Source: Devosia sp. 66-14 (GTDB lineage: Bacteria > Pseudomonadota > Alphaproteobacteria > Rhizobiales > Devosiaceae). Taken from it: a DNA stretch of 48,086 nucleotides. A model generated the notes under the pieces. It saw nothing but the letters and a program-made list of their open reading frames with translations. It ran no database searches and was not told where the DNA came from. Location: positions 1,019,566-1,067,651 of the forward strand of contig MKVB01000006.1 of NCBI GenBank assembly GCA_001899085.1. The letters run 5' to 3'. The position numbers and the translations under genes were made by a program. Numbering within the stretch: the stretch's first letter is position 1; each line of letters starts with the position of its first letter. Positions 1 to 8,713 of this stretch are shown one piece after another.

Positions 1-721
1 CGGCTTCGTCGAGGACTACACGTTGCGGGACTACCGTCTGGGCTTCGCCCGGTTCAGTTCGGCAACTGACTACGAAACCAGCGCCCCTGAGCTTCGCTGC
101 GCCCAGGTCAAGAGTCTTGCTGACATTCTCGTTGGCCTCACCGACATGCAGCAAGTCTATCGGCCCCGCCGGCAGGAGCTGGCCCGCCAAGGCGTCGAGC
201 GCCGGAGCGGCGGGTTCCTCGGCGTCGAGCGCCGCCAACATCCGCTTGATGGGCCTAAAACTGCGCGAAACTGCCAGCACCGGAACCTTGGTGCCGCGGG
301 CAACGCGTTCGACATTGGAACCGAGCGGCAACCTTGCCAGGTCGGCCCGTTCTCCGCGTTTGCCCATGACAACGATGGATGCCCTGGACGCAGCCTGCAC
401 CATGGTTTGGGCGGGGTGCCCTTCGAGCAGGCGAGTGGCTACGTCGTAAACCCCAGCCTCAATCAATGTCGTACGGGCCGCATCCAACCGATCCCGGCCC
501 TGGCGTGCGAGCTCGACCACCTTGGCGTCCAGATCGTCGGTCTGCTGCAGCAGCATGGCGCCTGCCGGGTGGACGGGCGCGAGGTTGGACGCAGCAAGCT
601 CGTTCGGCGAAACGATGTGGACCAGTTCGACGCTTGCCTGCCTACCACGGGCCAGCCAGGCCGGATGGTCGATGACGCTGTGGGAATAGAGCGACAGGTC
701 GATGAACGCGACAATCTTCAT
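1..721 (-). CDS. Universal stress protein, tandem UspA domains (C-terminus cut by window edge)
   Basis: The frame stays open from an ATG at 721 to the window edge, giving 240 visible residues. The first domain (about 1-145) starts MKIVAFIDLS, a typical UspA first strand, and carries the ATP-binding glycine pattern G-x2-G-x9-G-S/T in GKRGERADLARLPLGS. A second domain begins at RPIKRMLAALD and is truncated. Tandem Usp proteins are cytosolic nucleotide-binding stress factors; the exact role here is unknown. The start overlaps the stop of the ABC ATPase gene by four bases (ATGA), so it is probably translationally coupled as the last gene of the osmolyte transporter operon. Family certain, function general. 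Confidence 0.85.
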   Translation of the reverse strand, partial: MKIVAFIDLSLYSHSVIDHPAWLARGRQASVELVHIVSPNELAASNLAPVHPAGAMLLQQTDDLDAKVVELARQGRDRLDAARTTLIEAGVYDVATRLLEGHPAQTMVQAASRASIVVMGKRGERADLARLPLGSNVERVARGTKVPVLAVSRSFRPIKRMLAALDAEEPAAPALDALAGQLLPAGPIDLLHVGEANENVSKTLDLGAAKLRGAGFVVSCRTEPGEAQTVVPQRVVLDEA

Positions 722-1791
722 GAAGCTACCTCCAGCGCGGGAGACGAGACTGCAACGGACTTTGCACCGTGACGCGCCAGGGCCCCGATCACCCGTCTTG
801 CCGTAACGCGCCCGACCTGCTCACCTGACGCATCCAGAACTCCTACCCACTGATGCTCGGCGAACAAAGGAAGCACGTCCTCGCACCGCGCATCCGCTGG
901 CACCGCGATCGAGCACGGTTCGGAAGGACCCGACTCCATGATCGTGCGAACGCGGATGGCCCTTGCCTTGTTTACGTCATGGACGAACTCCTCGATGTGC
1001 TCGTTGGCCGGATTGAGGACAATCTCTTCGGGCGCTCCCTCCTGCTGGACGGCGCCATCCTTCAGCACGGTGACCCGGTCACCGATCTTGAGGGCTTCGT
1101 CGAAATCATGGGTGATGAAGAGGATGGTCTTGTTTAGCGTCTTTTGAAGGCTAACCAGTTGATCCTGCATCCCTGACCGGATCAGCGGATCGAGTGCCGA
1201 GAATGCCTCGTCCATCAACAGGATATCAGTGTCGAGCGCTAGTGCCCGGGCCAGACCGACCCGCTGCTGCTGGCCACCGGACAGCTGGCGCGGACGCGCA
1301 TTTTCATAGCCTGCCAAGCCGACGACCTCGATCCATTTGCGCGCCTCCGCTTCTCGCTCAGCCTTGCGCACACCGCGGACCTCAAGCCCGTATGCGACGT
1401 TGTCGGTCACCGATCGATGTGGCAGCAGCCCGAACTTCTGGAAGACCATGGCAACGCGGGTGCGTCGATACTCGCGCAACTGCTCGAGGGACATCGCAAG
1501 AACGCTCTCGCCATAGACGATGATCTCGCCCGTGGTCGGCTCGATCAGCCGGTTGACGTGCCTGATCAAAGTGGATTTGCCCGAGCCCGACAGCCCCATC
1601 ACAACATGGATCTGTCCCCTTGCAACCTGCAGCGATACTCCATCAAGTCCGACGACATGACCGGTTTCGGACTGCAGTTCGGCTTTCGACATACCCCCTT
1701 GCAGGGCGGTGAGGGCCTGTATCGGCGCGGGGCCGAAGATCTTGGTCACAGCCTTCATGGAAATGGCTACGTCGTTTTGCATCGTCATCAT
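718..1791 (-). CDS. Glycine betaine/choline-type ABC transporter ATP-binding protein (ProV-like)
   Basis: The 357-residue ATPase powers uptake of a quaternary-amine osmolyte at the inner membrane. It has Walker A GLSGSGKST (about 66-74), signature LSGGQQQR (170-177) and Walker B ILLMDEAFSALD (190-201). The N-terminal extension before the P-loop and the C-terminal CBS-like segment (about 275-350) are typical of the ProV/OpuAA subfamily and not of generic ABC ATPases. It overlaps the upstream permease gene by four bases and the downstream Usp gene by four bases, so three genes are coupled. Choline, glycine betaine and proline betaine cannot be separated from sequence alone. Confidence 0.92.
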   Translation of the reverse strand: MMTMQNDVAISMKAVTKIFGPAPIQALTALQGGMSKAELQSETGHVVGLDGVSLQVARGQIHVVMGLSGSGKSTLIRHVNRLIEPTTGEIIVYGESVLAMSLEQLREYRRTRVAMVFQKFGLLPHRSVTDNVAYGLEVRGVRKAEREAEARKWIEVVGLAGYENARPRQLSGGQQQRVGLARALALDTDILLMDEAFSALDPLIRSGMQDQLVSLQKTLNKTILFITHDFDEALKIGDRVTVLKDGAVQQEGAPEEIVLNPANEHIEEFVHDVNKARAIRVRTIMESGPSEPCSIAVPADARCEDVLPLFAEHQWVGVLDASGEQVGRVTARRVIGALARHGAKSVAVSSPALEVAS

Positions 1792-2660
1792 GCCCGCACC
1801 TCCGAAATTCCTACGCGTGCCTGCAACTGGCGGCCGAATGCCTGTGTGATCCGGTCAAACACGATGGCGAGCACCACGATGCCAAGGCCTGCGAACAGGC
1901 CGCGGCTGACCTCAAGTCGCCCGATGCCCTGCAGCACCTGGTAACCAAGCCCGCCCGCGCCGATCATCGAGGCGATCACCACCATAGCGAGCGCCATCAT
2001 GGTCGTCTGGTTGATGCCGGCCAGAATGGTCGGAAGGGCGAGGGGAATCTGCACACCAAGCAGGCGCTGCGTGGGATTGGTGCCGAAGGCACGGCTCGCT
2101 TCCATCACTGCCGGGTCGACCGAGCGCAAACCGAGATCGGTCAGGCGAACCAAGGGGGGTGCGGCATAGACGATCGTCGCGATCAGCGCCGGGATCTTTC
2201 CGGGTCCGAAGATCATGACGGTAGGGATCAGGTAGACGAAGCTCGGCAGCGTCTGCATCAGGTCGAGCACCGGGGTGAAGAACTGCCGCACACGCGCCGA
2301 TCGGGACATCCACACACCCAACGGGATCGAGACGACGATCGCGGTGAGAGTTGCCGCGATCATCAGCGCCGTTGTGCTCATCGCATCGCGCCAGAGTTCC
2401 ATTACGCCGAGGAAGAGCAGCGAGATCAGAACGGTCATCGGCAGTGGCCAGCGCCGCGTCGCAAGCCAGGCGATGCCGGTGAGCACAATGATGATCAGCC
2501 ACCAGGGGGTGGCGACAAGCAGAGCCTCAATGGCGTTCAGGAGGAGCAGCAAGGGCTTGGCCGCGGCTTCAAAGGCGCTGCCCCAGTTGGTGACGACCCA
2601 GCCAAGTGCGCCGTCCACTGCCCGGCGTAGCGGTCGTGTGTCGATGAGTTCAGGAAACAT
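1788..2660 (-). CDS. Glycine betaine/choline ABC transporter permease (ProW-like)
   Basis: This 290-residue inner-membrane permease of the BPD_transp_1 family forms the channel of the osmolyte transporter. It has six or seven hydrophobic segments and an EAA loop (EASRAFGTNPTQRLLGVQIP) that contacts the ATPase. The N-terminal region before the EAA-containing domain resembles ProW/OpuAB. The ATG at 2660 follows the binding-protein gene by 120 nt, a gap that holds a strong hairpin; its stop overlaps the ATPase start. Confidence 0.92.
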   Translation of the reverse strand: MFPELIDTRPLRRAVDGALGWVVTNWGSAFEAAAKPLLLLLNAIEALLVATPWWLIIIVLTGIAWLATRRWPLPMTVLISLLFLGVMELWRDAMSTTALMIAATLTAIVVSIPLGVWMSRSARVRQFFTPVLDLMQTLPSFVYLIPTVMIFGPGKIPALIATIVYAAPPLVRLTDLGLRSVDPAVMEASRAFGTNPTQRLLGVQIPLALPTILAGINQTTMMALAMVVIASMIGAGGLGYQVLQGIGRLEVSRGLFAGLGIVVLAIVFDRITQAFGRQLQARVGISEVRA

Positions 2661-2729
2661 TACTTGTGCACCTTGATGGTCGCACCCGGTCAGCGAGAAA
2701 GCGCGACGTCGGCGCGACTAAAAGCAGAT

Positions 2730-2758
2730 TGCGGCCGGGATATTCCATCCCGGCCGCA
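2730..2758 (-). terminator. Intercistronic hairpin between binding-protein and permease genes
   Basis: A perfect 12-bp stem (TGCGGCCGGGAT / ATCCCGGCCGCA) with a five-base loop lies in the 120-nt gap. On the minus strand it is followed by a weak T-run (CTTTTAG). Such hairpins commonly act as partial terminators or 3'-end stabilisers that keep binding-protein mRNA more abundant than permease mRNA. The role is inferred; the structure is seen. Confidence 0.65.
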
Positions 2759-2780
2759 TGGCTAGCGCAGTGAGGAGACG

Positions 2781-3800
2781 CTAGCTGAGGCTGGCGCGGA
2801 CCTTTTCTGCGACCTCGGGTGACACCCAGGTCGTCCAGACGTCTTGCTTGGTCTTGAGGAAGTTCTCGGCCGTCTGCGCCGCGTCGGCCTTGTTCTCGTC
2901 GCCGTAGACGAGCAGCTCGCTGATCTGCGCGTTGGTCAACCCGACCTTGCTGAAGTACTCGGCGACAGCTGGTGCTTCGGTCTCGACCCACTTGGCCGCG
3001 CCGATCACCGCGGGGGACGAGGGATAGGCGGTCTTGCCGGCCGGCTCGGCGCAATCAGCATCGGTGTTGCAGGCATAGACATCTGGCTTGGCGTCGCCCA
3101 GATCGAGCTGAACGGCATCAAACTTGCCGAGGATCGCCGTCGGCCCCCAGTAGTAAAACAGGATCGGTTCCTGTCGCAGGAACGCCCGAGCGATCGAGGC
3201 GTCGAGAGCCCCGCCCGAACCAGGCGAGAACAGGTTCCATTTGTCTTCCATGTCATAGGCTTCGAACAGCGCCGACGTAGAAAGCTCACACGCCCAGCCC
3301 GGCGGGCATGAATAGAGCCGCCCCTGACCACTCTGTTCCGGGTCGGGAAACAGGTCGGGTCTCGCGATGACGGCTTCGGCCGTGGTCAGCTCGGGGTTCG
3401 CCTCCTGAAGGTATCGAGGAATAAACCAGCCTTCGACGGTGCCGTCGGTTATGGCGTCGCCCAGTTGCACCACCTTGCCGGCTTCGACGCCCTGCTGCCA
3501 GGGCTCGGCGATCGTGCTGGTCCAGAGCTCGGGAGCGATTGCGGGAGTGCCCCGCGACAACATCGACGACGATGTCGGAACTGTATCACCGGTTACGATC
3601 TCGACGTTGCAGCCATAGCCCTTCTCGAGAATCGTTGCGTGGATGTGTGCGAGAGCGGCGGCGGAGGGCCACGTCATCTCAGCGATATCGATCGTGCGGT
3701 CCGTGCCGCACGCCTCGTCCTGTGCTTGTGCAGGCAGCGCGAACGCTGCTCCCAGAAGCAGCGTGGCTGCGAGCAGCCCGCCTCTCCGGCTGAATGTCAT
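2781..3800 (-). CDS. Periplasmic glycine betaine/choline-binding protein (OpuAC family)
   Basis: This 339-residue solute-binding protein delivers the osmolyte to the ProW/ProV-like permease. A Sec signal peptide (MTFSRRGGLLAATLLLGAAF, ending at AQA) precedes the OpuAC domain, whose early part reads WPSAAALAHIHATILEKGYG and whose ligand region contains several Trp/Tyr residues (PELW, YYWG), as expected for a cation-pi aromatic cage. The frame opens upstream at 3881, but the ATG at 3800 is preferred: GGAG sits about 11 nt before it and the signal peptide begins there. First gene of the transporter operon. Confidence 0.92.
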   Translation of the reverse strand: MTFSRRGGLLAATLLLGAAFALPAQAQDEACGTDRTIDIAEMTWPSAAALAHIHATILEKGYGCNVEIVTGDTVPTSSSMLSRGTPAIAPELWTSTIAEPWQQGVEAGKVVQLGDAITDGTVEGWFIPRYLQEANPELTTAEAVIARPDLFPDPEQSGQGRLYSCPPGWACELSTSALFEAYDMEDKWNLFSPGSGGALDASIARAFLRQEPILFYYWGPTAILGKFDAVQLDLGDAKPDVYACNTDADCAEPAGKTAYPSSPAVIGAAKWVETEAPAVAEYFSKVGLTNAQISELLVYGDENKADAAQTAENFLKTKQDVWTTWVSPEVAEKVRASLS

Positions 3801-4126
3801 CAGTCGATTTTCTCCATTTTCAAATATGTGTCCGAAACTAGGAGATCGACCCGCTGTGTCAACCCATGAATCGCCAGTCAAGTTAGAAATTTACGTAATT
3901 CTTATGAGGTTTGTCTGCTCTTCTTTTCGCTCATGTATTCACGCGAACTTGTTCTTTGCCGGAAATTGCCGTCAAATGGACATACTCCTCGACCGTCATC
4001 ACGCGAGTTCTGGTCAGGCGGTGCGATGCTACTGCTGTGGATGCGGCTAGCCCCCACCATCCGGCCGAAAAACCTCAGAGCCCAGACGTGAAGCGCCAGA
4101 TGGTGACGCTGGAACTCCGGCGCAGA
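3801..4126. other. Intergenic region upstream of the osmolyte operon
   Basis: 326 nt without a convincing gene. It is more AT-rich than its surroundings and contains an 8-nt palindrome TTACGTAA near 3890. It must hold the promoter of the minus-strand osmolyte operon and the 3' end of the nhaA transcript. No clear sigma-70 or EcfG promoter was recognised. Confidence 0.5.
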
Positions 4127-5329
4127 TTACCTGGTCGTCGACCTGGATGCGGTCAGCAGCACAAGCGTTCCCAGGACGGCTGCGACTCCGGAACCGCAGA
4201 GGATGCCGAGCTTGACCTCCTCCTGCAGGCTGGGGTCGCCCGCGAAGGCCAGTAGGCCGATGAACAGGCTCATGGTGAAGCCGATGCCGCAGAGCAGTGC
4301 CGTGCCGAAGAGCTGGAGCCAGGTGGCACCAGACGGCAGGTCGGCGAACCCGAGGCGGATGACGATTGCCGCGCTTCCGAAGACCCCGATCAGCTTGCCG
4401 GCGACCAGACCGATCCCAACGCCCAGCGTGAGTGGATCGACAAAGGCACCAAGTCCGACATGGGCCAGGGAGACGCCGGCATTGGCGAAGCCGAAAATGG
4501 GCACGATGACGAAGGGCACGAGCTTCCCCAACCGGTGCTCTAGCCGGTGCAGCGGCGAGTTTTCGACGTCGTCGGTCCGCCCGTCCCTGCTGCGCAGGGG
4601 GATGGTCAGTGCCAGGGCCACGCCAGCCAGCGTCGCGTGGATGCCCGAGCGATAGACCAAGACCCACAGCACCAGCCCGAGCAACAGATAGGGCCAGAGC
4701 TGCAGGACACCGCGCCGGTTGAGAACGAACAGGCCGACTAGGACCACTCCTGCACCGGCGAGATCCAGCATCGAGATGCCGGTCGAATAGAACAGGGCGA
4801 TGATCACCACCGCACCGAGGTCATCGATGATCGCAAGGGCGGCAAGGAAGATTTTGAGCGAGGCCGGCACGCGGCTGCCGAGCAGCGAGATGACGCCGAG
4901 CGCGAAGGCAATGTCGGTGGCAGTAGGAATGGCCCACCCCTTGAGCGTCTCCGGGTCGCCGGTGTTGATCGTCACGTAAATGACGGCCGGCACCAGCATG
5001 CCGCCAGCCGCAGCGATACCTGGCAGCACCCGTCTCGGCCAAGTTGCCAGCTGGCCGTCAATCATCTCGCGCTTGATCTCGAGGCCGACGAGCAGAAAGA
5101 ACAGCGCCATCAGCCCATCGTTGATCCAATGTTCGACGCTGAGCGGCCCGAACTCGGCATGCAAAGCGCCCTCATAGGCATCGAGCAGGGGCGAATTCGC
5201 GACGACGAGCGCTAACGCGGCAGCCAGGATCAGGACAAGTCCGCCGGAGGCCTCGCTATCGAGGAAGTGCCGCAGGAGGGAAAGGGGGCGGGGTTTGGTC
5301 TGGGTCATCTGAACATCTTGCTGAGTCAT
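4127..5329 (-). CDS. nhaA: Na+/H+ antiporter NhaA
   Basis: The 400-residue protein matches NhaA in length and motifs. It exchanges two external protons for one cytosolic Na+ or Li+ across the inner membrane. [10 protein letters not shown] contains the aspartate equivalent to E. coli D133; [16 protein letters not shown] contains the adjacent ion-binding aspartates equivalent to D163/D164; [12 protein letters not shown] is the conserved TM segment near the end of the first half. Its ATG overlaps the glycosyltransferase stop by four bases, so the two genes are coupled. A second in-frame ATG lies seven codons downstream. Confidence 0.95.
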   Translation of the reverse strand: MTQQDVQMTQTKPRPLSLLRHFLDSEASGGLVLILAAALALVVANSPLLDAYEGALHAEFGPLSVEHWINDGLMALFFLLVGLEIKREMIDGQLATWPRRVLPGIAAAGGMLVPAVIYVTINTGDPETLKGWAIPTATDIAFALGVISLLGSRVPASLKIFLAALAIIDDLGAVVIIALFYSTGISMLDLAGAGVVLVGLFVLNRRGVLQLWPYLLLGLVLWVLVYRSGIHATLAGVALALTIPLRSRDGRTDDVENSPLHRLEHRLGKLVPFVIVPIFGFANAGVSLAHVGLGAFVDPLTLGVGIGLVAGKLIGVFGSAAIVIRLGFADLPSGATWLQLFGTALLCGIGFTMSLFIGLLAFAGDPSLQEEVKLGILCGSGVAAVLGTLVLLTASRSTTR

Positions 5330-6600
5330 GCGCTCGCCGCAGCTCGTGCTTGGGGCAGGAGGCCCCGCTGCTGGAGGAAGGCGATGGCACGACCGACACC
5401 GTCCTCGGCAGCAATATCGGCGCCAAGTGCTTTCGCCCGTCTGGCTATGGTGAGGTCGCTGGTGGCCGTGGAGATAGCGGCGGCGAGTTCCTCCACCGTG
5501 AGCTGCTTTTTATCGATCGGAGCCGGTCCAACCCCGAGCTCTTCCACGCGCCGTCCCCAGAAGAGCTGATCGCCGAAGAACGGGCAGATCACCGTGGGCT
5601 TCCCGGCCCGGAGGGACGCGGCCGTGCTCCCTGCCCCACCGTGGTGAACGCAGGCCGCCATCAGCGGCAGGAGCTTGTCGTGGGGGGCGCCTTCGATGAA
5701 GTGAACGTGCCCGCTGGACGTGTCGCGGCCGCCGATGGCACCACCACCAGTCGCCAGAACACCGCGCTTGCGGACGCGAGCCAAGGCTTCGACGATAACC
5801 TTAGTCATGGCTTCAGGATCAAGCCCGGGCATGCTGCCAAACCCAACATATACGGGGGCCTCTCTCGCTCCGAGAAAGGCCGAAAATGCCGCATCTGGCC
5901 CCCAGTCCTGATCGTCGTCGAGGAACCAGTAGCCCGTGACGTCCACGCTCTCGGGCCAGTCCCGCGGCACCGGCAGAACATGCGGGCTGTAGGCATACAG
6001 CGTTGCCACTGGCCGGAGCGGCCGAACCGGTCGGGACTTGAGTCCGAGTTCCGACACACGCCATTCGGCGACCATGCCCCGGAAGATCGCCTCGCCGCTC
6101 CCGGCCATGAGGCTATGGGTCACGCGGTTCAAGGGCCCAAGCGACTTGAAGGGTACTAGCGGGCTGGCGAACTCGCGGGTTGGCGTGAACCCCGGCAAAG
6201 GCGACGCCAGCACCCCGGGGCAACCGAGCCTCTCCGCGATATGGGGGGCTGCGATCGCCTTCGGGTGGTAGATGATCAACTCAGGCCGGAACTGCTTCGC
6301 CGCCGACCATTCCTGCGTCAGCTCCTTCCGACCGATAGGCTTGAAGTGCTTGATCAGCGCGAAGCCGGCCGCGAAGCCGCCACTTCCGGACATGGCCGCC
6401 TTGGCCTCTGGCGTTTCCATGAGATCGAGAAACTCTCCGGGAAGATGAGCAAACCGAATACCTCGGCTTCCAACGAAGGCCTCGAATTGCGAAGGCGCAG
6501 CGAGCAGCACTTCATGGCCCGCGACTTGAAGCCCCAGCGCCAATGCGAGATAGGGTTGCACATCGCCGCGTGTGCCAAGCGTGTGGATCGAGACTCTCAC
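5326..6600 (-). CDS. UDP-glycosyltransferase, GT1/sterol-glucosyltransferase type
   Basis: A two-domain GT-B glycosyltransferase of 424 residues. The N-terminus ([20 protein letters not shown]) is the classic start of lipid/natural-product glucosyltransferases, and the donor site near the C-terminus reads [17 protein letters not shown] followed by FFGDQLFWG. The acceptor is unknown; a lipid or carotenoid would fit the family. The frame extends upstream to 6702, but GTG at 6600 is chosen because homology begins exactly there. Overlaps nhaA by four bases, an unusual pairing with no obvious functional link. Confidence 0.85.
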   Translation of the reverse strand: MRVSIHTLGTRGDVQPYLALALGLQVAGHEVLLAAPSQFEAFVGSRGIRFAHLPGEFLDLMETPEAKAAMSGSGGFAAGFALIKHFKPIGRKELTQEWSAAKQFRPELIIYHPKAIAAPHIAERLGCPGVLASPLPGFTPTREFASPLVPFKSLGPLNRVTHSLMAGSGEAIFRGMVAEWRVSELGLKSRPVRPLRPVATLYAYSPHVLPVPRDWPESVDVTGYWFLDDDQDWGPDAAFSAFLGAREAPVYVGFGSMPGLDPEAMTKVIVEALARVRKRGVLATGGGAIGGRDTSSGHVHFIEGAPHDKLLPLMAACVHHGGAGSTAASLRAGKPTVICPFFGDQLFWGRRVEELGVGPAPIDKKQLTVEELAAAISTATSDLTIARRAKALGADIAAEDGVGRAIAFLQQRGLLPQARAAASA

Positions 6601-6902
6601 AGAGTGCGCCCCGCGCTGCTGCGGTGAGAGAAGCAGACAGGGAAAAGACGGGCGCAAAAAACGCGCGCGGCAAACTGGTGGGGAACCACGGGTGATTTCC
6701 AAAATCTATGCCCGTTGGCGGCCCGACCAACGCACACCCTGTCTGCGACCGTTCGTCGGAGACACCCAAGCGTTGTATGGCACTACAGCGAGGCGAATTC
6801 AACCAGCAGGGGTCCCCGAGCTTGGTCCGGCGACGCCGATCGTCCGAACCAGGCCAGGTTCGGATAATGTTGAAGGTGTGCGTTGCTTGTCCTGGTGTTC
6901 GC
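6601..6902. other. Intergenic region with an 8-bp inverted repeat
   Basis: 302 nt without a supported gene. At 6843-6864 there is a perfect inverted repeat TCCGAACC-AGGCCA-GGTTCGGA, 39 nt past the stop of the proline-rich gene. It lacks a T-run, so it may be an operator or a weak terminator. The promoter of the glycosyltransferase-nhaA pair should be here. Confidence 0.4.
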
Positions 6903-7115
6903 CTAGCCTGCCGAGGAACGATCGGGAAAAGGCTTACGCTCCGGGGGCAGGTCGGGTCCTGGCTCTGGGTTGTGTGTGACCTCATCCGGGTCGGGAACCG
7001 GCGTTTCAACCGGCTGAGGCCGAGCCGGATCTGCCGGGTTGCTCATAGGAGGAACCGGCCCTTTTTTGCTCGGGTCGGCTATGTCGGGTTGGGGTTCCAT
7101 TGGCGGTCTGGTCAT
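6903..7115 (-). CDS. Small proline-rich protein of unknown function
   Basis: A 70-residue, hydrophilic, proline-rich (about one residue in four) and probably disordered protein beginning MTRPPMEPQPDIADPSKK. An excellent ribosome site GGGAGG lies seven bases before the ATG at 7115, which is why this start is preferred to the longer frame opening at 7157. No signal peptide or domain is visible. Function unknown. Confidence 0.6.
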   Translation of the reverse strand: MTRPPMEPQPDIADPSKKGPVPPMSNPADPARPQPVETPVPDPDEVTHNPEPGPDLPPERKPFPDRSSAG

Positions 7116-7145
7116 GACGCCTCCCAAGTATCGAGAAAGAGGGGG

Positions 7146-7174
7146 CAGGGTCGGCACCTAGTGAGCCGACCCTG
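7146..7174 (-). terminator. Hairpin after the SH3-protein gene
   Basis: A perfect 10-bp stem (CAGGGTCGGC / GCCGACCCTG) lies 14 nt downstream of the SH3-protein stop. The minus-strand tail is C/T-rich (CCCCCTCTTTC) and has no long U-run, so termination may be partial and allow read-through into the proline-rich gene. Confidence 0.55.
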
Positions 7175-7187
7175 AAGGTTTGCACCG

Positions 7188-7739
7188 CTAGTTCAGCCTA
7201 TCTAGGTAGTCACACGTCTCACGGGTTTGCCGATTGGTCCCGTAGTCAAAGATGGCCTGACGGTCGTTCGGCCTGTCCCGCTGTTCGGCCATGCTCCGAG
7301 ACATAACGCGTGCCCTCTGGACGTCCGCGTCCCTTCCGGCTTCCACCTGGTCGCGGTTATAGAATGTCACCAGGCAGACCAGGTCGCGCTGGCCGCCCCG
7401 CGGCGGTACTCCGATGGAGAAACCATCTCCGCGGCCGAAGGAGAAGCTGAAGCTGACGTTGGGGCGGACCCGAACAGTGATGTCATCGTCTCCAGTTGTG
7501 AGGTACCGGCATGACGCCCAGCCGTCGGGTCCGCTCTTGATTAGATGGCACCAGCCTCCCGACTGTCGCGAGACTCTCACGTTCTCACCAGGGCGCAGCA
7601 CATCCACCACCCCATAACCAGTCCCTGGACCGGAACGGACGTTGAGCGAAGTCGTCGCTTGGGCTTCTTGAGCGTAGGCATTGCCGGACAGCGCCATGAC
7701 CACGCCGGTGGTGAGCGCAGCGATCATTTTGATCTTCAT
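7188..7739 (-). CDS. Secreted bacterial SH3-domain protein
   Basis: This 183-residue exported protein has a signal peptide (MKIKMIAALTTGVVMALSGN, cleavage near AYAQ) and an SH3b domain (about 27-83) with the signature SLNVRSGPGTGYGVVDVLR and the closing GWASCRYLT. The C-terminal half is polar with a glycine-rich FSFSFGRGDGFSIG stretch. SH3b domains usually bind peptidoglycan or partner proteins in the periplasm. AGAGGA precedes the ATG. An EcfG-type promoter lies 34 nt upstream, suggesting general-stress induction. Confidence 0.85.
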   Translation of the reverse strand: MKIKMIAALTTGVVMALSGNAYAQEAQATTSLNVRSGPGTGYGVVDVLRPGENVRVSRQSGGWCHLIKSGPDGWASCRYLTTGDDDITVRVRPNVSFSFSFGRGDGFSIGVPPRGGQRDLVCLVTFYNRDQVEAGRDADVQRARVMSRSMAEQRDRPNDRQAIFDYGTNRQTRETCDYLDRLN

Positions 7740-7772
7740 TATCGTATCCTCTCGCTATCCCCGCCCCGTCAT

Positions 7773-7797
7773 AACGGGAGCCATCACCCCGAGTTCC
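7773..7797 (-). promoter_or_regulatory. EcfG (general stress sigma) promoter candidate
   Basis: Read on the minus strand, GGAAC, 17 bases, then GTT: the consensus for alphaproteobacterial EcfG promoters. The GTT lies 34 nt before the SH3-protein start codon. The match is short but position and spacing are right. Confidence 0.55.
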
Positions 7798-7905
7798 ATA
7801 ATTCGGTCACAGGCACGGCAACGGAATGGCATCCACGAGGCGCGCACCGCCGCTGGAACGCCGTTTAGGGCGTAGTCAAATTTACGCTGGTTCAGCGGGC
7901 CGGAA

Positions 7906-8082
7906 ATGCTGCGACTTCCCGGTCTGACAATCGTGAAGGGGAACTACGATGCTCACTGCGAAGATCGGCTGACGCTAGCAACGCTCGGTTACAACCTCGT
8001 TCCGGCGATTGCTGACTTCAACAAGACGCACGCCACCAATCCGAGTGGGCTTCCCCACGCACGCTATCATGTGGTCTGGTAG
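7906..8082 (+). CDS. Small protein of unknown function (58 aa)
   Basis: ATG at 7906 to TAG at 8080-8082 encodes MLRLPGLTIVKGNYDAHCED and 38 further residues ending RYHVVW. The composition (balanced, His-, Asn- and aromatic-containing) looks like true protein, unlike the alternative frames. There is no clear ribosome site, so it could instead be the tail of a decayed larger gene; an in-frame stop lies 36 nt upstream. No family recognised. Confidence 0.4.
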   Translation: MLRLPGLTIVKGNYDAHCEDRLTLATLGYNLVPAIADFNKTHATNPSGLPHARYHVVW

Positions 8083-8392
8083 GTCATGAGCTACGTCTGC
8101 ATGCCTCTCATCGCGCTTTTGAGCGGAGCCGGGTTGACAGCGAACCTATCTCGCTTTGTCGCTGTCAGTGGACCTCCGCCACCACGCTGAAGGCCAATTC
8201 GTCACGAACCCAACCGTAAGCGGACAGCGTCCGCTTCGGGCCAGAAGCGGTCATTGCTATGGGCAAACAACTGCCGTGTCACATCAGCGTTTTGACACCG
8301 TACACAGGTGTAACAAGCAATCGGATTCGGCTCTGATGTGACGTGACTGGAGAGCGACCCTCCCGGTGACACTACGCCAGGGTATGCCCTGA

Positions 8393-8547
8393 GGTGATAT
8401 ACATTACCTCGTGCCGATGAAGGTGCGCGGCCGCTGCACCAAATGCGAGGATTGCGGTATGACGAGGCCGCTCCCTCAAACACAACAACCGTTATTGTTG
8501 CCGCCCACAAAGGTTTAGACGATGCCACCCAGAGCGCGCCTCAATGA
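8393..8547 (+). pseudogene. Broken small reading frame with a CxxCxxC stretch
   Basis: One frame reads VPMKVRGRCTKCEDCG and the next continues RYDEAAPSNTTTVIVAAHKG to a stop at 8545-8547. Both halves look protein-like and join near 8455 if one frameshift is assumed. The first half resembles a small zinc-ribbon protein. No start codon or ribosome site was identified with certainty. Speculative. Confidence 0.25.
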
Positions 8548-8569
8548 CAAGCGCACCTCGGTTAGGCAT

Positions 8570-8598
8570 ATAAAGGCCCCGGAATCCGGGGCCTTTAT
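8570..8598 (+). terminator. Strong intrinsic terminator, possibly bidirectional
   Basis: A 13-bp stem with three-base loop (core AAAGGCCCCGG / CCGGGGCCTTT) is followed by TTTATTTTG on the plus strand and TTTATAT on the minus strand. On the minus strand it lies about 115 nt past the E1 stop and could end the ubiquitin-like operon. Confidence 0.8.
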
Positions 8599-8713
8599 TT
8601 TGTCCCCTGCACCGGCCCGAATAATCTACCTGGAACCGAGGGATCGCCACCCTGTGCTTCGGTGATTGCGCTGATTTAGAAAACGAGGCTCGCCCATATG
8701 ACCCTTGCCTTCG

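Larger units (their letters stand above)
8083..8713. other. Gene-poor stretch between the chromosome-like block and the ubiquitin-like cassette
   Basis: 631 nt with no intact gene longer than about 35 codons. It holds a doubtful 34-codon frame (8086-8190), a broken small frame (8393-8547) and a strong terminator (8570-8598). It is a plausible left boundary zone of the defence island. Confidence 0.5.

Noticed and set aside
8086-8190. 34-codon frame just after the 58-aa ORF
   Set aside because: No convincing ribosome site or family, and too short to separate from chance.
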